Assembly (NCBI RefSeq): GCF_000308515.1
Contig: NZ_BAFV01000020.1
Span: forward strand, 1 to 64,000
Direction: 5' to 3'
DNA from: Nocardia carnea NBRC 14403
Lineage (GTDB): Bacteria; Actinomycetota; Actinomycetes; Mycobacteriales; Mycobacteriaceae
DNA length: 64,000 nt
In this document: one piece after another, positions 60,981-64,000 of the stretch
Layout: each line of letters starts with the position of its first letter
Position numbering within the stretch: position 1 is the stretch's first letter
The notes under the pieces: model-generated
The model's input: the letters and a program-made list of their open reading frames with translations, nothing else
Told to the model about the DNA's origin: nothing
Databases searched by the model: none
Made by a program: the position numbers and the translations under genes

Positions 60981-62150
60981 TCAGCTGGGCAGGGTGGGGC
61001 TTCCACAGGATCCGCAGAATTTCGCGGTCGCGACGAGCTGTGCCCCGCATTCCCGGCAATCCGGTATCCGGGCGGGCGCGAACCGCATTCCACAGTTCAC
61101 GCAGAAGTTGGCGCCCTCCGGGTTGACGGCATTGCAGCCGGTACACGACGGTGCGGCGGTACCCGTCGGCGGTGATCCGCCGGGTGTGGTTCCGGGCGGA
61201 AGTTCCGCGGATCCGGCACCGGCCGGTAAGCCGGGCTGCGGGATTCGCTCCGGAGAGGTTCGGTGCTGCCACGGTGACGTCGGAACAGCCGTACCGCCCC
61301 CGGTGACCGGCGGATTCGACTGCTGCAGGGCGTTGATCCCCAGGGTCGCGCCGAGGAAACCCCCGTCGTGGCCGTGTCCGGTGGCCAAGCCGTGGCCGGC
61401 GCCCAAGGCCATCTCACCGGCAGCGTACTGCCGGAAATCGCCGGCCAGGCGGATATAGGTGACATCCTTCGCCAGTCGTTTGAGTCGATCGGCATCTTCG
61501 GGGGCCAGCGTGATGTCGAAGTTTCCGAGGCGGGGGACTCGCAGACCGTACTCGTAGAGGGTGGTGTTGGTCTGCTCCAGAACGGCGCGCTCGATCGCGG
61601 GCAGTTCGCCCGACAGGCCGAGTACGGGCCATTCGCCGCGGGAGACTTCTCGGGTCACCGCCACTTTCATGGATTTGAGCAGCAGATCGGCGCTCCACGA
61701 CTCGATTCCGGCCGGATCGTGCAGATCGGTGCTACCGGCCAATGAGGTGATCAGCTGCTGAGCGTCGCGGACCGTCAGCGCGAATTCTCCGAACACTCGT
61801 AGCGTGACGATCTGCTCGCTGACCGGGTCTGCAATATCGGCCAGCCGGCCGCCGAACTTGATACCGGCGAACTCGCGGGTCGAGACGAAATAGAGTTCGG
61901 CCCGGTAGTAGTTGCCGCCGGACAGGGTGTCCACCAGCGCGCCGAGAACGGGAAGCTCATCGGCGTCTATGCGGTGCCGGCCCGGGCCCAGCACGCCCAG
62001 AACATGACCGGACTTCATGAACAGCGCTGTCTGGTCGGCGTTGACGATGGCGCGGGAGTAGCGCCGGATGTTCATATCCGGCCACTTGTAGACGAGTTGT
62101 TTCTTGCCGGTCTCCGGGACGGCGATGAACTCGCGTTCGAACCAGGCCAT
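60981..62150 (-). CDS. SPFH/band-7 protein with C-terminal zinc ribbons
   Basis: A 389-residue protein. The N-terminal SPFH-like domain (about 1-260; MAWFEREFIAVPETGKKQLVYKWP, later EQTNTTLYEYGLRVPRLGNFDI) is of the YdjI/virion-core type. A Gly/Pro-rich linker leads to two zinc ribbons at the end (CTGCNAVNPEGANFCVNCG and CRECG...FCGSCG). Such proteins scaffold membrane microdomains; the ribbon fusion is common in actinobacteria. The start at 62150 follows GGAGTGTCCG. It is divergent from the ansP-like gene and convergent with the dehydrogenase gene. Confidence 0.8.
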   Translation of the reverse strand: MAWFEREFIAVPETGKKQLVYKWPDMNIRRYSRAIVNADQTALFMKSGHVLGVLGPGRHRIDADELPVLGALVDTLSGGNYYRAELYFVSTREFAGIKFGGRLADIADPVSEQIVTLRVFGEFALTVRDAQQLITSLAGSTDLHDPAGIESWSADLLLKSMKVAVTREVSRGEWPVLGLSGELPAIERAVLEQTNTTLYEYGLRVPRLGNFDITLAPEDADRLKRLAKDVTYIRLAGDFRQYAAGEMALGAGHGLATGHGHDGGFLGATLGINALQQSNPPVTGGGTAVPTSPWQHRTSPERIPQPGLPAGAGSAELPPGTTPGGSPPTGTAAPSCTGCNAVNPEGANFCVNCGMRFAPARIPDCRECGAQLVATAKFCGSCGSPTLPS

Positions 62151-62287
62151 CGGACACTCCTCTGCAGCTGACTTACTCAGCGTAACGCCAGTCAGCGGCT
62201 CGATCAATCAGGCTGCCCACCTGCGCTTGAACCCGTTTCTCGATGAAAGGCGAGGATTCCTACCGGATTACGGTCGGCGGCCACCTA

Positions 62288-62316
62288 TTGATCGTGCCGC
62301 TATCTAGCGGTACATT
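62288..62316 (+). promoter_or_regulatory. ansP promoter with operator B in the -35/-10 spacer
   Basis: TTGATC (62288-62293) and TACATT (62311-62316) are 17 bases apart. The spacer is occupied by GTGCCGCTATCTAGCGGTAC, which runs from the base after the -35 into the -10. Start codon 40 bases downstream. This is the clearest example of the class. Confidence 0.7.
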
Positions 62317-62355
62317 GCTCGCAGACATGATCTGCGCCACTCGAAAGGCAAGACA

Positions 62356-63876
62356 ATGACCACTGTTCAAGAGCCTCGGGGACAGGCGGCGCCGGCGGAG
62401 GGCCTGCACGCCGAAGACGCGGGCTACCACAAGTCGCTGCGCCCCCGGCAGCTCCAGATGATCGCCATCGGTGGCGCCATCGGCACCGGGCTGTTCCTCG
62501 GTGCCGCCGGCCGCCTTCGTGAGGCCGGACCCGGGCTGTTCCTGGTATTCGCCGTCTGCGGAATCTTCGTATTCTTCATTCTGCGCGCCCTGGGCGAATT
62601 GGTCCTGCACCGCCCGTCCTCGGGCTCGTTCGTCTCGTACGCTCGCGAATTCCACGGGGAGAAGCTGGCCTTTTCGGTCGGCTGGATGTACTTCTTCCAC
62701 TGGTGCATGACCGGCATCGTGGATATCACCGCGATCGCCACCTACGTCCACTTCTGGGGCGCGTTCGAGGTGATACCACAATGGACCATCGCGCTGATCG
62801 CCCTCGCTATCGTCGTCGCGATCAATATGATCTCGGTGAAATGGTTCGGTGAGCTGGAGTTCTGGGCGGCGCTGATCAAGGTCGTGGCCCTGGTGGGCTT
62901 CCTGATCCTCGGCACCATCTTCCTGGCGGGCCGCTTCGAGATCGACGGCCAGGCCACCGGATTCAGCATCATCAGTGACAACGGCGGCTGGTTCCCCACC
63001 GGATTCCTGCCCCTGATCGTCGTCACCACCGGTGTGGTCTTCGCCTACGCCGCAGTGGAACTCGTGGGCACCGCGGCCGGTGAAACGGAAAACCCCGAGA
63101 AGATCATGCCGCGCGCCATCAACTCGGTGATCGCCCGGATCGCACTGTTCTACGTCGGCTCGCTGATTCTGCTCGCCCTGCTGCTGCCCTACACCGTCTT
63201 CACCGCCGGTGAGAGCCCGTTCGTCACCTTCTTCTCCAAGATCGGGATCGACGGCGCCGGTTCGATGATGAACCTGGTGGTGCTGACCGCGGCCTTCTCC
63301 AGCCTGAACGCAGGTCTGTACTCGACCGGCCGCATCCTGCGGTCGATGTCGATGAACGGCAGTGCGCCGAAGATCGCCGGCCGGATGTCCAAGAACGGCG
63401 TGCCCTACGTCGGGATCCTCGCGACCGGTGCCATCGCACTGATCGGTGTCGGTCTGAACGCGCTGGTGCCCGAGCAGGCGTTCGAGATCGTGCTGAACGT
63501 CTCCGCGTTGGGCACCATCTTCTCGTGGGCAGCGATCCTGCTCTGCCAGCAGAAGCTGTACCGCTGGTCCCAGGAAGGCAAGGTGACCCGGCCGAAGTTC
63601 CGGTTGCCCGGTGCCCCGTACACCAACTACGCGACCCTTGGCTTCCTGGCCGTAGTCGTCCTGCTGATGCTGTTCAGCGATGAAATCGAACAGCGGGCAG
63701 CGGTGATCGCGATGGTGGTCATCGGTGTCCCGGCCCTGGTGGGCGGCTGGTTCCTCGCCCGCAAGGGAGTGAACGAACTCGTCGAGCAGCGTGCCGAACC
63801 GGCTCCTTCGCTCGCCAAGTCCACGGAATCGGCCTCCACGGTGCGCGTCCTGGACGAGCCCGAAGACCAGCAGTAA
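62356..63876 (+). CDS. ansP: Amino acid permease, AnsP (L-asparagine) type
   Basis: A 506-residue APC-superfamily transporter of the amino acid transporter (AAT) family with about 12 membrane segments. The first holds the substrate-binding GGAIGTGLF. The stretches [64 protein letters not shown] and [12 protein letters not shown] agree closely with mycobacterial L-asparagine permeases (Rv2127/Rv0346c). It imports asparagine or related amino acids by proton symport, inferred from the family. It shares operator B with the glutamate dehydrogenase gene, which fits nitrogen or amino-acid use. D-serine/alanine permeases are the next closest option. Confidence 0.85.
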   Translation: MTTVQEPRGQAAPAEGLHAEDAGYHKSLRPRQLQMIAIGGAIGTGLFLGAAGRLREAGPGLFLVFAVCGIFVFFILRALGELVLHRPSSGSFVSYAREFHGEKLAFSVGWMYFFHWCMTGIVDITAIATYVHFWGAFEVIPQWTIALIALAIVVAINMISVKWFGELEFWAALIKVVALVGFLILGTIFLAGRFEIDGQATGFSIISDNGGWFPTGFLPLIVVTTGVVFAYAAVELVGTAAGETENPEKIMPRAINSVIARIALFYVGSLILLALLLPYTVFTAGESPFVTFFSKIGIDGAGSMMNLVVLTAAFSSLNAGLYSTGRILRSMSMNGSAPKIAGRMSKNGVPYVGILATGAIALIGVGLNALVPEQAFEIVLNVSALGTIFSWAAILLCQQKLYRWSQEGKVTRPKFRLPGAPYTNYATLGFLAVVVLLMLFSDEIEQRAAVIAMVVIGVPALVGGWFLARKGVNELVEQRAEPAPSLAKSTESASTVRVLDEPEDQQ

Positions 63877-63893
63877 GGTCGCCCGCGCGACCG

Positions 63894-63930
63894 CGTACTT
63901 CCCCGGAGGCAGCGCCTCCGGGGAAGTACG
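63894..63930 (+). terminator. Terminator stem-loop after ansP
   Basis: A perfect 17-bp stem with an AGC loop (left arm 63894-63910, right arm 63914-63930), 17 bases after the ansP stop. There is no T-run, like the other terminators here. Confidence 0.75.
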
Positions 63931-63932
63931 CA

Positions 63933-63948
63933 TTCCCAGCAAAGGGAA
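63933..63948. promoter_or_regulatory. Palindromic operator A10
   Basis: TTCCCAGCAAAGGGAA matches TTCCC-N6-GGGAA exactly, just beyond the ansP terminator. It probably belongs to the gene that starts beyond the window edge. Confidence 0.5.
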
Positions 63949-64000
63949 CGCCGGTTCATCGGCCTCCAGGGTGCAGGATCACAATGGACTCTCGGTTCAC

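Noticed and set aside
62260..63942. 560-codon open frame antisense to the permease
   Set aside because: The permease has full membrane segments and family motifs; the antisense frame is His/Asp/Gln-rich noise.

Overview
The window is chromosomal DNA of a high-GC mycolic-acid actinobacterium, most likely Nocardia or a close relative. The signs are GTG/TTG starts, four-base GTGA/ATGA overlaps, a WhiB protein, a mycothiol-type DsbA reductase, a full ESX (type VII secretion) locus with PE/PPE proteins, and the Rv2466c-rpiB-nei gene order known from Mycobacterium. All functional names come from reading the translated sequence; no database search was run.

Layout. (1) 0-9 kb, ordinary chromosome: 3' end of purC, an FAD reductase, a mycothiol-dependent DsbA-like reductase, an M48 protease, rpiB, an Fpg/Nei glycosylase, a diguanylate cyclase, tRNA-Gly(TCC) and tRNA-Pro(TGG), a MerR regulator divergent from a WhiB protein, and a ROK kinase. 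(2) 9.4-19.7 kb: a PAS-like protein, then a Gram-positive type IV secretion-like set: TcpC/VirB8-like, a VirB2-sized membrane protein, a PrgI/TcpE-like protein, a VirB4 ATPase, two NlpC/P60-type proteins, and a TrbL/VirB6-like protein on the opposite strand. No relaxase, coupling protein or integrase is visible. (3) 20-37 kb: ESX accessory and substrate genes: two long proteins with related C-terminal domains, an EspB-like PE-PPE fusion, an EspL-like YbaB protein, an EspH-like protein, two proteins sharing an EspK-like C-terminal domain, a divergent pair of secreted-type genes (one an NlpC/P60 hydrolase) and a WXG100-like protein. (4) 37.5-55.3 kb: the ESX core, eccA-eccB-eccC-PE-PPE-esx-esx-espG-espI-like-eccD-mycP-eccE followed by an EspR-like regulator. 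From eccB to eccE this is the gene order of mycobacterial ESX-2. (5) 55-64 kb: a discoidin-like membrane protein, a zinc-ribbon membrane protein, a 1110-residue NAD-glutamate dehydrogenase, an SPFH protein and an AnsP-type amino acid permease.

Two palindromic operators tie these blocks together. The first, T(T/C)CCC-N6-GGGAA, lies before nearly every transcription unit of both the T4SS-like and the ESX blocks, which suggests one regulator controls them as a single envelope/secretion system. The second, CCG(C/T)T-N4-A(A/G)CGG, sits between the -35 and -10 elements of the ansP and PAS-gene promoters and in the same position before the glutamate dehydrogenase gene. It occurs up to three times between the merR and whiB genes and again upstream of eccA. 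It may be the target of the MerR protein and appears to link amino-acid use with these genes. The most interesting hypothesis is a co-regulated hybrid of T4SS-like channel parts and ESX machinery that lacks DNA-processing genes.
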